A stretch of DNA of 64,000 nucleotides, taken from positions 930,001 through 994,000 of the forward strand of contig NZ_JAKGTI010000001.1 of assembly GCF_021568695.1 (NCBI RefSeq). The letters run 5' to 3'. The notes below the pieces were generated by a model. The model did not search any database, was not told where the DNA came from, and saw only the letters and a list, made by a program, of their open reading frames with translations. Made by a program: the position numbers and the translations under genes. This document shows, piece after piece, positions 54,911 through 64,000 of the stretch; the stretch's first letter is position 1; the number at the start of each line of letters is the position of its first letter. This DNA is from Maritalea mediterranea (lineage in GTDB: Bacteria > Pseudomonadota > Alphaproteobacteria > Rhizobiales > Devosiaceae).

Positions 54911-55405
54911 CTAAGGCAGGGCTTTGTAGCCCTCGCCAAAGCCGTTCATGGAAACGGGAATGCCAATGCCTTCTTCCGGTGTTTTGAACACAACAAACAA
55001 GGCGGTTTCCGCGTTCGACAGCTCGTCAATCAGCTCAGGCGTCAACACAACTTCCGCCATGCACCCATTGGGCAAGCACCGAATGAACGGCGCCCGTCCT
55101 TTGTCGTTGCCGTCCAGCACCAGGCCCAATTGGTTGGGCAGCAAAACACCAAGTGGTGCCAGAATGCGCAACAGCTGCGTTTTTTTATCTGCAGTCTTTA
55201 GAATAATGACGCTCAGGGCCACGCCAGGTTGGTCTTCGGCCGTCACATTCTGGATCAGCGCACATTGCTCAAAGCTGGCCCCTGGCGGCGTGTCGCAGGT
55301 CATTTGCCAATCGCCATAATCGCCTTTCACCGTGCCTTGCGCCTGCGCGCCAGAGAGCATCAGCCCAAACATCAGCAAAATGGAAATAAGCTTGAAAAAA
55401 CGCAT
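54911..55405 (-). CDS. Invasion-associated locus B (IalB) family protein
   Basis: A 164-residue exported protein. The signal peptide runs to about residue 23 (GAQAQG). The mature part has GDWQMTCDTPP and, further on, CALIQNV and RCLPNGCMAEVVLTPELI, the cysteine pattern of IalB-family proteins. The Bartonella member contributes to erythrocyte invasion, but the family is universal in free-living Hyphomicrobiales, so no virulence role is implied. It is convergent with nothing and divergent from the cox cluster. Confidence 0.9.
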   Translation of the reverse strand: MRFFKLISILLMFGLMLSGAQAQGTVKGDYGDWQMTCDTPPGASFEQCALIQNVTAEDQPGVALSVIILKTADKKTQLLRILAPLGVLLPNQLGLVLDGNDKGRAPFIRCLPNGCMAEVVLTPELIDELSNAETALFVVFKTPEEGIGIPVSMNGFGEGYKALP

Positions 55406-55752
55406 GATATGACGATTCCTTTACCCCAAGACTTGGTGACCTTGCGTGCTTTCGCCGCGACAGTCAATTCGGCACGCGGCGATTAGATTGCTTATTCACA
55501 TGGCAAAATTGCGGCCTAAAACACACAGTCTCGCCCGGTCTGATGCAGAAATTTCGAGAAAAATACAGAAAAATGCTTCAAAACTGTCGATTGCAACCAT
55601 ATGACGCACTGTTTTATGGCGGTTTGGAATTGCTTTGCGCCGTCTGTTATGGTTTTAGTCTGTTTCAAGATTCTGCTCTTGGTCGTCTTAACGCGAATTG
55701 ACAAGCCAGTTCGCTTGATCTTTAAGCGTTACCGACGAAAAAGGGCTTAAAC
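55406..55752. other. Intergenic region between ialB and the cox cluster
   Basis: 347 bp, A/T-richer than the neighbours. It must hold the promoters of ialB (minus) and coxB (plus). Only the coxB promoter is convincing. A 62-codon open frame on the minus strand (55516-55704) has no ribosome-binding site or family likeness and is not called. Confidence 0.5.
55698..55726 (+). promoter_or_regulatory. Promoter of the cox cluster
   Basis: TTGACA (55698-55703) and TTTAAG (55721-55726) are separated by 17 bp, 27 bp before the coxB start. The -35 box is perfect and the -10 box weak. Confidence 0.55.
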
Positions 55753-56679
55753 ATGTCGCAAAGGGAGACTGGCGTGAGCAAACTTCTTGCACGTCTGGCT
55801 AAAATCACATCTGCAATTTCACTGGGCCTTATGCCCACCGCCGCTTTGGCGCAAAACGGGCAGCCAGAGCCCGGCGCAATCGGTTTGCAAGAATCTGTAA
55901 CCCCAATCATGGATGCAACCATTGCCTTTCATGATGGTTTGTTGATGTGGATCATCACTCTTATAACCATTTTTGTAACGGCGTTATTGATCTGGGTCAT
56001 GGTTCGCTACAATAAGCGTGCAAACCCGACGCCTTCCAAATTTACCCACAATACACTGATCGAGATTGTTTGGACCGTTGTGCCGATCATCATCCTGATC
56101 GTGATTGCGGTGCCGTCATTTGGCGTGTTGTCAGATCAAATGACCATCCCGGACGGCGAGCGGAAATATTTGGGGTCAAATATCTTTTCTCGTGATGCAG
56201 GCGAAGTGATCCCCGAGCCTGAATTGACCGTTCGTGTAACAGGTCATCAATGGTACTGGGATTACGAATATCCTGACCTGAATGGGGCATTCTACTCTTC
56301 TTATATGCTCAGCAAAGAAGAGATTGCCGAGCAAAAGCCCGGGCAGCCCTATTTGTTGGCCGTGGATAATGAGCTTGTGGTGCCTGTTGACACAACAGTT
56401 CGCGTTGAAGTGACCGCCGGCGATGTGCTGCACGCTTTTGCTATGCCTGCTTTCGGTAACAAAACCGACGCGGTGCCGGGTCGTTTGAATGAGACATGGT
56501 TCCACGTGCGTAAAGAGGGTCTTTACTACGGCCAGTGTTCAGAGCTGTGCGGCAAAGACCATGCCTTTATGCCGATTGCGGTGCGCGTTGTTTCGAAAGA
56601 AGAATTCGCAGCATGGGCTGAAATCATGAAAGCCGAAGACGATGTCGAGGCTGCTAACGGGACTTTGGCGAGCCTTTAG
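55753..56679 (+). CDS. coxB: Cytochrome c oxidase subunit II
   Basis: CuA-bearing subunit of the aa3-type oxidase, 308 residues. A signal peptide (to about residue 34) is followed by two membrane helices (about 62-85 and 105-128) and a periplasmic cupredoxin domain. The electron-entry block GHQWYWDYEYP and the CuA ligands are intact: His in DVLHAFAMP, then CSELCGKDHAFM with both Cys, Glu, His and Met. It is the first gene of the cluster. Confidence 0.97.
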   Translation: MSQRETGVSKLLARLAKITSAISLGLMPTAALAQNGQPEPGAIGLQESVTPIMDATIAFHDGLLMWIITLITIFVTALLIWVMVRYNKRANPTPSKFTHNTLIEIVWTVVPIIILIVIAVPSFGVLSDQMTIPDGERKYLGSNIFSRDAGEVIPEPELTVRVTGHQWYWDYEYPDLNGAFYSSYMLSKEEIAEQKPGQPYLLAVDNELVVPVDTTVRVEVTAGDVLHAFAMPAFGNKTDAVPGRLNETWFHVRKEGLYYGQCSELCGKDHAFMPIAVRVVSKEEFAAWAEIMKAEDDVEAANGTLASL

Positions 56680-56758
56680 GGCCCGCCGCTAATTTTGCCG
56701 CCCAAAGAGGGATCTCAAGGGGATCTTGGGGCGTTAAGGAAAGAGGCAAGGAAAGCAA

Positions 56759-58423
56759 ATGGCGAACGCAACTGCTGCCCAAAATTCACATGATGCGCAC
56801 GACCACCCAACGGGTTGGAAGCGCTATGTATATTCAACCAACCATAAAGACATCGGCACGATGTACCTGATCTTTGCGATCATCGCAGGGATCATCGGTG
56901 GCGCATTGTCTGGCTTTATGCGCTGGGAATTGGCTGAACCTGGCATTCAGATTTTCCCTGGCTTGGCGTCAATGGTTTATGGCCATGAATGGCAAAGCGC
57001 CGTGGCGCTGGATGCGGGCAAGCACATGTATAATGTGTTCACCACAGCCCATGGTCTGATCATGGTATTCTTCGTGGTGATGCCAGCCTTGATCGGTGGG
57101 TACTCTAACTGGTTCGTGCCGTTGATGATTGGTGCACCGGATATGGCGTTCCCGCGGATGAACAACATTTCATTCTGGTTGTTGCCACCGGCATTCATCC
57201 TGTTGCTGATGTCCATGTTCTTTGAGGGCCCTCCAGGCGGCATGGGCACCGGCGGCGGTTGGACTATCTATCCGCCATTGTCCACATCCGGTCAGCCTGG
57301 CCCCGCGATGGACTTCGCCATCCTGTCACTGCACGTCGCCGGTGCATCGTCAATCTTGGGTGCGATCAACTTCATCACCACCATTTTCAACATGCGCGCA
57401 CCCGGCATGACCTTGCACAAAATGCCACTTTTCGCGTGGTCGATCCTGGTCACAGCCTTCTTGCTGCTGTTGTCCTTGCCAGTATTGGCTGGTGCCATTA
57501 CCATGTTGTTGACCGACCGTAACTTCGGCACAACCTTCTTCGAACCTTCTGGCGGTGGCGACCCGATTCTGTTCCAGCACTTGTTCTGGTTCTTCGGTCA
57601 CCCTGAAGTGTATATTATGATTTTGCCTGGCTTCGGCATTGTCTCGCACATCGTGTCCACCTTCTCTCGCAAGCCTGTATTTGGCTATCTGGCGATGGTT
57701 TATGCGATGGTGGCGATTGGCTTTGTTGGCTTTATCGTGTGGGCGCACCACATGTACACCACAGGCATTTCGCTTGATACTCAGCGCTACTTCGTATTCG
57801 CCACAATGGTGATTGCGGTGCCGACAGGGGTGAAGATCTTCTCATGGATTGCCACCATGTGGGGCGGCTCCATCGAGTTCCGCACACCCATGCTGTGGGC
57901 CATCGGCTTCATCTTCTTGTTCACCGTTGGCGGTGTAACAGGTGTGGTATTGGCCAACGCTGGCGCTGACCGTTCATTGCACGACACCTACTATGTGGTT
58001 GCACACTTCCACTATGTATTGTCACTGGGTGCCGTATTCGCGATCTTTGCCGCTTGGTACTACTGGTATCCGAAAATGTTCGGCTATATGTACAACGAAA
58101 CATTGGGCCAGCTGCATTTCTGGGTAATGTTCATCGGCGTGAACCTGATCTTCTTCCCGCAGCACTTCCTCGGGTTGAACGGTATGCCACGTCGTTACAT
58201 CGATTATCCTGAAGCCTTTGCATTGTGGAACATGGTGTCTTCCATCGGCTATCTGATCATGGCTTTGGGTCTGGTGTTCTTCTTTGCCTCTATCATCGAA
58301 TCCTTGATGAAAAAGCGCAAAGCAGCGGACAATCCATGGGGCGAGGGTGCCACTACTCTTGAGTGGACATTGCCTTCACCTCCACCGTTCCACCAGTTCG
58401 AAACTTTGCCAAAAGTAAAGTAA
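56759..58423 (+). CDS. coxA: Cytochrome c oxidase subunit I
   Basis: Catalytic subunit with heme a, heme a3 and CuB, 554 residues and 12 helices. The binuclear-centre block [17 protein letters not shown] contains the CuB His cross-linked to Tyr and the D-channel Glu, so it is an A1-type oxidase. HHMYTTG carries two CuB ligands, and [15 protein letters not shown] the heme ligands. It lies 79 bp downstream of coxB. Confidence 0.99.
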   Translation: MANATAAQNSHDAHDHPTGWKRYVYSTNHKDIGTMYLIFAIIAGIIGGALSGFMRWELAEPGIQIFPGLASMVYGHEWQSAVALDAGKHMYNVFTTAHGLIMVFFVVMPALIGGYSNWFVPLMIGAPDMAFPRMNNISFWLLPPAFILLLMSMFFEGPPGGMGTGGGWTIYPPLSTSGQPGPAMDFAILSLHVAGASSILGAINFITTIFNMRAPGMTLHKMPLFAWSILVTAFLLLLSLPVLAGAITMLLTDRNFGTTFFEPSGGGDPILFQHLFWFFGHPEVYIMILPGFGIVSHIVSTFSRKPVFGYLAMVYAMVAIGFVGFIVWAHHMYTTGISLDTQRYFVFATMVIAVPTGVKIFSWIATMWGGSIEFRTPMLWAIGFIFLFTVGGVTGVVLANAGADRSLHDTYYVVAHFHYVLSLGAVFAIFAAWYYWYPKMFGYMYNETLGQLHFWVMFIGVNLIFFPQHFLGLNGMPRRYIDYPEAFALWNMVSSIGYLIMALGLVFFFASIIESLMKKRKAADNPWGEGATTLEWTLPSPPPFHQFETLPKVK

Positions 58424-58445
58424 CCAACTGGCTAGATAGGGAAAA

Positions 58446-59387
58446 ATGACAATGGCCTATATTGGCGATCAAAGGGACAACACAGCATGGGGCGGCGCGG
58501 AAGTCGAAGACTATTTCGCGCTGCTGAAGCCCCGCGTTATGTCACTGGTGATCTTCACGGCCATTGTCGGCTTGCTGATCGCGCCGGGTTCACTGCACCC
58601 GCTGCTCGCCGTCACAGCTATTCTGTGTATCGCGATCGGGGCGGGCGCATCTGGCGCGCTCAATATGTGGTATGATGCCGATATTGACGCGGTGATGAGC
58701 CGCACTGTCAATCGGCCTATTCCGGCGGGCCGTATCACGAAATCCGAAGCATTGAGCTTCGGGCTCGTACTGTCTGCATTTTCGGTGGCCATTTTGGGCC
58801 TGGTGACCAACTGGGTCGCCGCTGGCCTGTTGGCGTTCACCATTTTCTTTTACGCCGTGATTTACACCATGTGGCTGAAACGCTGGACGCCACAAAACAT
58901 CGTCATCGGCGGCGCGGCAGGCGCGTTCCCGCCTATGATCGGTTGGGCCGCTGTCACCGGCACCATCACCATCGAAAGCACCGTGTTGTTTTTGATTACA
59001 TTCTTGTGGACTCCACCCCACTTTTGGGCATTGGCGCTATATAAAAAAGGCGACTATGCGGAGGCGGGCATTCCCATGCTGCCTAACGTGGCCGGGGAAC
59101 GGGTAACCCAAAACCAAATTTTGATTTATACCTTGATTCTGGCCGCGATCTCTGTCGCCCCCACCTTGTTGGGTTTTGCCAGTTTGGCCTATGGCATTGT
59201 CGCCGCAGGTTTAGGGTTGGCCTTCACCTTTTATGCGGTCCGCCTGTGGCAGCAAAAGGAAAGCGTTGCGCTGAAGAAAGCGGCGCGGCAGCTTTTTGCC
59301 TTCTCGCTGATCTATTTGTTCGTGGTTTACCTGGTGTTGCTCGCTGATGTGAGTGTAGCCAATTTTATGGCAGGGGGTAGCGCATGA
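58446..59387 (+). CDS. ctaB: Protoheme IX farnesyltransferase (heme O synthase)
   Basis: Adds a farnesyl group to heme b for oxidase assembly. It has 313 residues and about nine helices. The prenyl-diphosphate motifs are [19 protein letters not shown] and [17 protein letters not shown]. It lies 22 bp after coxA, and its stop overlaps the start of coxF by 4 bp. A heme A synthase gene (ctaA) is not in the window. Confidence 0.97.
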   Translation: MTMAYIGDQRDNTAWGGAEVEDYFALLKPRVMSLVIFTAIVGLLIAPGSLHPLLAVTAILCIAIGAGASGALNMWYDADIDAVMSRTVNRPIPAGRITKSEALSFGLVLSAFSVAILGLVTNWVAAGLLAFTIFFYAVIYTMWLKRWTPQNIVIGGAAGAFPPMIGWAAVTGTITIESTVLFLITFLWTPPHFWALALYKKGDYAEAGIPMLPNVAGERVTQNQILIYTLILAAISVAPTLLGFASLAYGIVAAGLGLAFTFYAVRLWQQKESVALKKAARQLFAFSLIYLFVVYLVLLADVSVANFMAGGSA

Positions 59388-59542
59388 ATGACGAGGTGAA
59401 AATGACCGAAGAAGAAAAGCAGGCCAAGCGTCTTCGCAAGCGCTCTGTTGCGCTCGCCCTTGTTTTGGGGGCATTGGCCATCTTGTTTTACGCGGTGACG
59501 ATTGTAAAAATCGGCCCGGCCATCTTCCAGCGGCCCTTGTAG
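59384..59542 (+). CDS. coxF: CoxF-like small membrane protein (cytochrome oxidase assembly)
   Basis: A 52-residue protein that is easily missed. ATG 59384 overlaps the ctaB stop (ATGA). A charged N-terminus ([13 protein letters not shown]) precedes one membrane helix (about residues 21-41) and the ending [10 protein letters not shown], which closely resembles the CoxF proteins found at the same place in rhizobial cox clusters. The ctaG start follows 12 bp later with AGGAGAA across the junction. The role in assembly is inferred from position. Confidence 0.82.
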   Translation: MNDEVKMTEEEKQAKRLRKRSVALALVLGALAILFYAVTIVKIGPAIFQRPL

Positions 59543-59554
59543 GAGAACGCTGCA

Positions 59555-60097
59555 ATGGCCCATATAGATACGCACAATTCTGAAAACCGCAGCAATAAGC
59601 GCATCGCTTATGGCTTGGTTCTGCTCGTCGCCCTGATGATCGGGATGTCATACGCTGCCGTTCCCTTATATCAGCTCTTTTGTCAGGTTACGGGATATGG
59701 CGGCACCACCCAGCGCGCCGAAGACAGCGCGGTCGGCATTATTGATCGCGAAATGATGGTGCGGTTTGCCGCGCAAGTGGACCCTGACTTGCCTGTGAAA
59801 ATTGTCCCTGCGGCAACGCAAGTGGATAAGGTGGGCAAGAAAATTACGGTGAATTATCGCGCGACAAATTTGACAGACGCGCCGGTGAGCACCACCGCAA
59901 GTTTCAATGTTGCCCCAGCCTCCATGGGGGCCTATTTCAACAAGATTGAATGTTTTTGTTTCACCGAGCAAACACTTGCTCCGAATGAAACAGTAGAAAT
60001 GCCGGTTCTATATTATCTAGATCCGGAGCTGGATTTAAACGATGAGCTTGATACTATTCGGGAGATCACGCTCTTTTACGCATTCCATGCTTCATAA
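59555..60097 (+). CDS. ctaG: Cytochrome c oxidase assembly protein CtaG/Cox11
   Basis: Copper chaperone that delivers CuB to subunit I. It has 180 residues: one N-terminal membrane helix (about 17-38) ending in YAAVPLYQLFCQVTGYGGT, and a periplasmic immunoglobulin-like domain with the copper-binding CFCFTEQTL block. The conserved first Cys is in LFCQ. It is inside the cox operon between coxF and ctaE. Confidence 0.97.
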   Translation: MAHIDTHNSENRSNKRIAYGLVLLVALMIGMSYAAVPLYQLFCQVTGYGGTTQRAEDSAVGIIDREMMVRFAAQVDPDLPVKIVPAATQVDKVGKKITVNYRATNLTDAPVSTTASFNVAPASMGAYFNKIECFCFTEQTLAPNETVEMPVLYYLDPELDLNDELDTIREITLFYAFHAS

Positions 60098-60115
60098 GAT
60101 TGGGAGAAGCTAAAT

Positions 60116-60949
60116 ATGGCCGCACACGCCAAAAATCATGATTATCACTTGGTCGACCCAAGCCCATGGCCATTTATCGGGTCTGTTTCAGCGCTCATTA
60201 TGGCAATTGGCGGTATTGCTTGGATGCAAGACTGGACGCCATATGTCTTCTTCATTGGCCTCGCCGGTGTGCTTTACACCATGTATGGCTGGTGGCGCGA
60301 TGTGATTAAAGAAAGCCATGCAGGCGATCACACCCCGGTTGTCCAACTGCACCACCGTTACGGCATGATCCTGTTCATCGTTTCAGAAATCATGTTCTTT
60401 GTGGCTTGGTTCTGGGCCTATTTCGATATGTTCTTCTATGTTGATGAAGCGCAGCAGATTGGCCGTGTTGCGGCAACGGGCGGCCACTGGCCCCCTGATG
60501 GCGTAGAATTGTTTGACCCTTGGCACTTGCCAATCTTCAACACATTGCTGTTGCTCACCTCAGGCATGACTGTGACTTGGGCCCACCATTCGCTTTTGGC
60601 TGATGATCGCAATGGCCTAAAATGGGGCTTGGTGCTTACTGTTATTCTGGGTGCCGTCTTCACCTTTGTACAAGGCGTTGAATATGCCTCTGCTGGGTTC
60701 AGCTTCTCAGGCAATATTTACGGTGCCACCTTCTTTATGGCGACCGGCTTCCACGGCTTCCACGTGTTTGTGGGCACAATCTTCCTGCTCGTGTGCCTGT
60801 TCCGTGCGCTGTCTGGCCACTTCACACCGAAGCAGCATCTCGGCTTTGAGTTTGCCGCCTGGTACTGGCACTTTGTGGACGTCGTTTGGCTGTTCCTGTT
60901 TGCCTCCATCTATGTCTGGGGTGCATGGGGCGTTGCCATTTCCCACTAA
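60116..60949 (+). CDS. ctaE: Cytochrome c oxidase subunit III
   Basis: Third core subunit of the aa3 oxidase, 277 residues and seven helices. Seen are HDYHLVDPSPWPFIGS, SEIMFFVAWFWAYFD and the late HFTPKQHLGFEFAAWYWHFVD block. The gene is 18 bp after ctaG. A good intrinsic terminator follows, so it closes the first transcription unit of the cluster. Confidence 0.98.
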   Translation: MAAHAKNHDYHLVDPSPWPFIGSVSALIMAIGGIAWMQDWTPYVFFIGLAGVLYTMYGWWRDVIKESHAGDHTPVVQLHHRYGMILFIVSEIMFFVAWFWAYFDMFFYVDEAQQIGRVAATGGHWPPDGVELFDPWHLPIFNTLLLLTSGMTVTWAHHSLLADDRNGLKWGLVLTVILGAVFTFVQGVEYASAGFSFSGNIYGATFFMATGFHGFHVFVGTIFLLVCLFRALSGHFTPKQHLGFEFAAWYWHFVDVVWLFLFASIYVWGAWGVAISH

Positions 60950-60970
60950 GGGAAGGGCAGAACCAATTTC

Positions 60971-61000
60971 AAGGGGCGCGCCATCGGTCGCGCCCTTTGT
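60971..61000 (+). terminator. Terminator after ctaE
   Basis: A 10-bp stem with one G-T pair (AAGGGGCGCG with CGCGCCCTTT) and an 8-nt loop is followed by TGTGTATTT. It lies 22 bp after the ctaE stop and separates it from DUF983. Confidence 0.7.
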
Positions 61001-61024
61001 GTATTTAGGGCAAAGGCAAACTGA

Positions 61025-61414
61025 ATGACTGACGAACCGGATATTTCACCCTTTTCAGCGGGGTTGCGCTGCCGATGCCCGCGATGCGGCGACGGCAAAT
61101 TGTTACGCGGCTTTTTGCAGGTGGAAGACCAGTGTGAACGCTGCGGCCTGTCCTTCAGCTTTGCCGACAGCGGCGATGGACCAGCGGTATTCATCATGAT
61201 GATTGTTGGCTTCATCATTGTGGGCGCAGCATTGGCGGTGGAAGTGGCCTTTTCACCATCGGTTTTGATGCATTTGCTGTTGTGGATTCCGGCCACTCTG
61301 CTGTTGAGTTTTGCCTTGTTGCGTCCCCTGAAGGGGCTGATGATAGCCCTGCAATATAAAAACGATGCGCACGAAGCAAAGTGGGCTGATGAGGAGAACA
61401 AGCCGAATGAGTGA
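61025..61414 (+). CDS. DUF983 family zinc-ribbon membrane protein
   Basis: A 129-residue protein with two CxxC pairs at the N-terminus (RCPRCGDGKLL and CERCGLSF), probably a zinc ribbon, then two membrane helices (about 55-76 and 82-102). This is the DUF983 pattern, found between ctaE and surf1 in Alphaproteobacteria and presumed to help oxidase assembly. Its last codons overlap the surf1 start by 8 bp. Confidence 0.9.
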   Translation: MTDEPDISPFSAGLRCRCPRCGDGKLLRGFLQVEDQCERCGLSFSFADSGDGPAVFIMMIVGFIIVGAALAVEVAFSPSVLMHLLLWIPATLLLSFALLRPLKGLMIALQYKNDAHEAKWADEENKPNE

Positions 61415-62201
61415 GTCGAAACAAAATATTCGCCAATCCGGGCTCGGCAAATCTTTCTTTGTTGGCTTCCTGCTGCTGTGCATGATCCTGTTTCTTGCTC
61501 TCGGCTTTTGGCAGCTCGATCGCTTGCAATGGAAAGAGCAGCTTATTGCGTCGGCCAACGATCGGTTGAATGCCGAAAGAATGGATATTCCCTCAAAGGC
61601 CGCCTGGGCCGATCTCGATCCCGACACTTTTGATTTTCAAAAAGTGCGCATGACCGGTCAGTTCCTCGACTGTTGTGAAGCGCGCGTATTTATCTCATTG
61701 CCCAAAAAACGCGATCGATATTCTGGTCCCGGCTACTGGATTGTGACGCCATTTGAATTGGCAGAGGGCGGCGTGGTCTATGTCAATCGCGGGTTTGCCC
61801 CGCAAGAACTCACGCTGCCCAAGGCTGAATATGCCCGTGCACCGCAAGGGGAATTGACCCTTGAAGGCTATATGCGGCGCCCCGAACGTGTGGGCAGCGC
61901 AACGCTTGAGCCTGATCTGGCCAAACAGGTGGATTGGGTGATCAATCCGGCGCGTTTGAATGAAATTTTGTTTCCAGAGTTGGAAGATGTCGCGCCCTTT
62001 TATGTAAACCTTTCGAGCCCCACGGCCAATGATTTGCCACAGGCGCCAGACGAGGCAGCTCTCAATTTCACCAATCGGCATCTTGAATATGCGTTCACCT
62101 GGTTCGGCTTGGCGGCATTGATGCCCATATTGGCGATTTTTTGGCTCATTCGTACCCGTCGCCCCCGGCAAGAACTTGCGAAATCGAAAACGGAAGATTA
62201 G
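61407..62201 (+). CDS. SURF1 family cytochrome oxidase assembly protein
   Basis: A 264-residue protein with a membrane helix at each end (about 17-37 and 230-250) and a periplasmic central domain. The N-terminal block LGFWQLDRLQWKEQLI and the later GYWIVTPFELAEGGVVYVNRGF are diagnostic. It supports heme a insertion into subunit I. ATG 61407 overlaps the end of DUF983, so translation is probably coupled; the in-frame start at 61365 is unlikely. Confidence 0.94.
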   Translation: MSESKQNIRQSGLGKSFFVGFLLLCMILFLALGFWQLDRLQWKEQLIASANDRLNAERMDIPSKAAWADLDPDTFDFQKVRMTGQFLDCCEARVFISLPKKRDRYSGPGYWIVTPFELAEGGVVYVNRGFAPQELTLPKAEYARAPQGELTLEGYMRRPERVGSATLEPDLAKQVDWVINPARLNEILFPELEDVAPFYVNLSSPTANDLPQAPDEAALNFTNRHLEYAFTWFGLAALMPILAIFWLIRTRRPRQELAKSKTED

Positions 62202-62234
62202 GGTGCACCCTCAAATTCACCTTCGGACGATCTT

Positions 62235-63638
62235 ATGGAATATGTAAGTACGCGCGGTGATGCGCCGCGATTGGGATTTTGTGATGCAGTCCTTGCTGGT
62301 TTGGCGCGTGATGGCGGTCTTTATCTGCCCGAAAGCTGGCCGCAATTTTCGAGCGATCAAATCGCCGGCATGGCCAACCGGCCTTTTGCCGAAATCGCGT
62401 TTGAGGTGATCTCACCCTTTGTCGATGGCGAAATTGCCAACGACAAATTGCGCGAGATGGTTGAGGCCGCCTATGGCACCTTCCGGCATGAAGCCGTGGC
62501 CCCTTTGGTTCAGATCGCGCCGGGCCATTTTGTGCTCGAACTGTTTCACGGGCCAACGCTTGCGTTCAAAGATGTGGCGATGCAGTTTCTGGCGCGAGTG
62601 ATGGACCATATTCTGGGCGAACGCGATCAGCGCGCCACCATTGTAGGCGCCACCTCGGGCGACACCGGCTCCGCTGCTATTGAAGCATTTCGCGGTCGCG
62701 ACAACACCGATATTTTTATTCTCCATCCCAAGGGCATGGTGTCGCCGGTGCAACAGCGACAAATGACAACTGTGCTGGATGAGAATGTGTTCAACATCGC
62801 CCTTGAGGGCAACTTTGACGATTGCCAAACCATCGTCAAAGACATGTTCAACAACCACCATTTCCGTGATTCCGTGTTGCTGTCCGGGGTGAATTCCATC
62901 AATTGGGGCCGCATTGTTGCGCAGGTGGTCTATTATTTCACCGCCGCTGCTGCGTTGGGTGCGCCGCACCGTCAAATCAGTTTCACCGTACCCACAGGTA
63001 ATTTCGGCGACATTTTTGCCGGCTATGTGGCCAAGCGCATGGGGTTGCCGATCAAAAGTTTGATCATTGCCACCAATGAAAATGATATTTTGCGCCGTAC
63101 TTTGGATGAGGGCCGCTATGAAATGGATGGCGTCTCCGCCACCACAAGTCCTTCAATGGACATTCAGATTTCGTCCAATTTTGAGCGTTTGCTGTTTGAA
63201 GCGTCCGGTCGCGATGCGGAGCTGGTCAAACGCCAGATGGCGCAACTGAAACAATCCGGTGGGTTTGAACTGACCGCGACCGAAGCCAATGCCATTCGTG
63301 CTGAGTTTTCAGCCGGCACAGCTGATCAGGCGCAAACGGAAAAAACACAAGCCGATACTTTGAGCCATTCTGGCTATCTGCTCGACCCGCACACAGCGGT
63401 GGCTGTAGCAGTCGCCAATACGCAAATTGAACCCTCCACGCCGATGGTGTCGCTTTCGACAGCCCATCCGGCAAAGTTCCCGGCAGCGGTGAAAGCTGCC
63501 ACCCAAATTGACCCGGCGCTGCCGGACTGGCTGAGCGATCTATATGAGCGCGAGGAGCGCTATCAAGTGATCGCCAACAGTCAGAGTGAAGTTGAAAACT
63601 TCATCAAGTCCAAATGCCGCGCCTATAAGGAGACCTAA
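62235..63638 (+). CDS. thrC: Threonine synthase
   Basis: PLP enzyme that converts O-phosphohomoserine to threonine, 467 residues. It is of the type with an N-terminal YVSTRGDAPRLGFCDAVL block. The PLP lysine is in TLAFKDVAMQ, and phosphate/PLP contacts lie in GATSGDTGSAAI and TVPTGNFGDIFAGY. It follows surf1 by 33 bp and its stop shares bases with the start of the M16 gene (TAATG). In Alphaproteobacteria it commonly sits in this place. Confidence 0.97.
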   Translation: MEYVSTRGDAPRLGFCDAVLAGLARDGGLYLPESWPQFSSDQIAGMANRPFAEIAFEVISPFVDGEIANDKLREMVEAAYGTFRHEAVAPLVQIAPGHFVLELFHGPTLAFKDVAMQFLARVMDHILGERDQRATIVGATSGDTGSAAIEAFRGRDNTDIFILHPKGMVSPVQQRQMTTVLDENVFNIALEGNFDDCQTIVKDMFNNHHFRDSVLLSGVNSINWGRIVAQVVYYFTAAAALGAPHRQISFTVPTGNFGDIFAGYVAKRMGLPIKSLIIATNENDILRRTLDEGRYEMDGVSATTSPSMDIQISSNFERLLFEASGRDAELVKRQMAQLKQSGGFELTATEANAIRAEFSAGTADQAQTEKTQADTLSHSGYLLDPHTAVAVAVANTQIEPSTPMVSLSTAHPAKFPAAVKAATQIDPALPDWLSDLYEREERYQVIANSQSEVENFIKSKCRAYKET

Positions 63639-64000
63639 TGCCATTACGTTCGACCACCCTTGATAATGGGATGACGGTGATCACCCATTCCATGCCGAGC
63701 CTTGAAAGCGCTTCTGTGGGGGTTTGGGTCAAGTCCGGCTCTCGGTGTGAAACCGAAAAGGAACATGGCCTGTCCCACCTGCTGGAGCATATGGCCTTTA
63801 AAGGCACCGACACCCGCACCGCCCGGCAGATTGCCGAAGAAATTGAAAATGTGGGCGGCGATGTTAATGCCGCCACCAGCATTGAAAATACCGGCTATTT
63901 TTCACGCATCCTGAAAGAGGATGTGGGCCTTGCCGCCGACATACTGTCCGACATTTTGCAAAACTCACAATTCAGCAATGATGAGCTGACTCGCGAAAAG
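63638..64000 (+). CDS. M16 family zinc peptidase (partial, N-terminus)
   Basis: The first 121 codons of a pitrilysin/mitochondrial-processing-peptidase-like protease that continues beyond the window. The inverted zinc motif HxxEH is present in LSHLLEHMAFKGT. TLDNGMTVITHSMPSLESASVGVW is the usual start in outline. ATG 63638 overlaps the thrC stop. Full activity cannot be judged because the second zinc ligand lies outside. Confidence 0.93.
   Translation, partial: MPLRSTTLDNGMTVITHSMPSLESASVGVWVKSGSRCETEKEHGLSHLLEHMAFKGTDTRTARQIAEEIENVGGDVNAATSIENTGYFSRILKEDVGLAADILSDILQNSQFSNDELTREK

Noticed and set aside
54911-55405. IalB as a virulence gene
   Set aside because: The family is present in most free-living Hyphomicrobiales; the name comes from Bartonella and says nothing about this organism.
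55516-55704. A 62-codon minus-strand gene in the ialB-coxB gap
   Set aside because: No ribosome-binding site, no recognisable family, and it overlaps the coxB promoter region.

Overview
The window reads as a contiguous piece of chromosome from an alphaproteobacterium, most likely of the order Hyphomicrobiales (Rhizobiales). The evidence is the gene content and order: coxB-coxA-ctaB-coxF-ctaG-ctaE-DUF983-surf1-thrC-M16 peptidase, a short-form hisG with hisZ, a tRNA-His without G-1, the DUF2093/DUF374/DUF4170/cysQ neighbourhood, an IalB protein and a CIRCE-controlled groESL. Genus cannot be decided from the sequence alone. Almost all genes are chromosomal housekeeping or regulatory genes. No integrase, transposase, prophage or CRISPR array was seen.

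Layout. 1-7.1 kb (minus strand): the start of a peptide-type ABC binding protein, an iron(III) permease and binding protein (fbpB, fbpA) with an Irr-box-like site, and a large PAS kinase-like protein that lacks its phosphoacceptor histidine. 7.3-16.2 kb: tRNA-His, a vWA/TadG-like protein, an L,D-transpeptidase, a single-domain response regulator, tag, hisS-hisZ-hisG, DoxX and a TSUP transporter. 16.2-25.1 kb: a soluble globin-like chemoreceptor, groESL, a GT2-GtrA plus GT-C glycosyltransferase pair, a GNAT enzyme and a sigma-54 activator with an altered receiver domain. 25.3-28.5 kb: a membrane-anchored degenerate EAL protein, a HAD hydrolase and a cheY-cheZ pair. 28.7-43.7 kb: ribF, ileS, lspA, a lipoprotein, rluB-like, rsmD, a repeat-rich gap of about 0.9 kb, mutL, tadA, a patatin, purD, xseA and DUF2093. 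43.7-55.4 kb: an LpxB-like glycosyltransferase, a DUF374 acyltransferase, DUF4170, cysQ, ubiA, rsmE, gshA, two LysR regulators, DUF4386, MATE and ialB. 55.7-64 kb: the aa3-type cytochrome oxidase cluster followed by thrC and the start of an M16 peptidase.

The most unusual signals are four regulators whose catalytic or ligand residues are missing (kinase His to Arg, receiver Asp to Glu, globin proximal His to Asn, EAL motif lost). Next is the rsmD-mutL gap, which carries three different structured repeats: an inverted pair with compensatory base changes, a cloverleaf-like multi-hairpin, and four 79-bp tandem units. Third is a locus that in related genomes, as I recall them, carries waaA-lpxK but here holds an LpxB-like glycosyltransferase instead. 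The tRNA-His/HisRS/HisZ set also fits the divergent histidine identity system known in part of the Alphaproteobacteria.

Protein functions are read from motifs and family knowledge without database searches. Start codons were moved from the longest open frame where a ribosome-binding site or the family's usual N-terminus argued for it.
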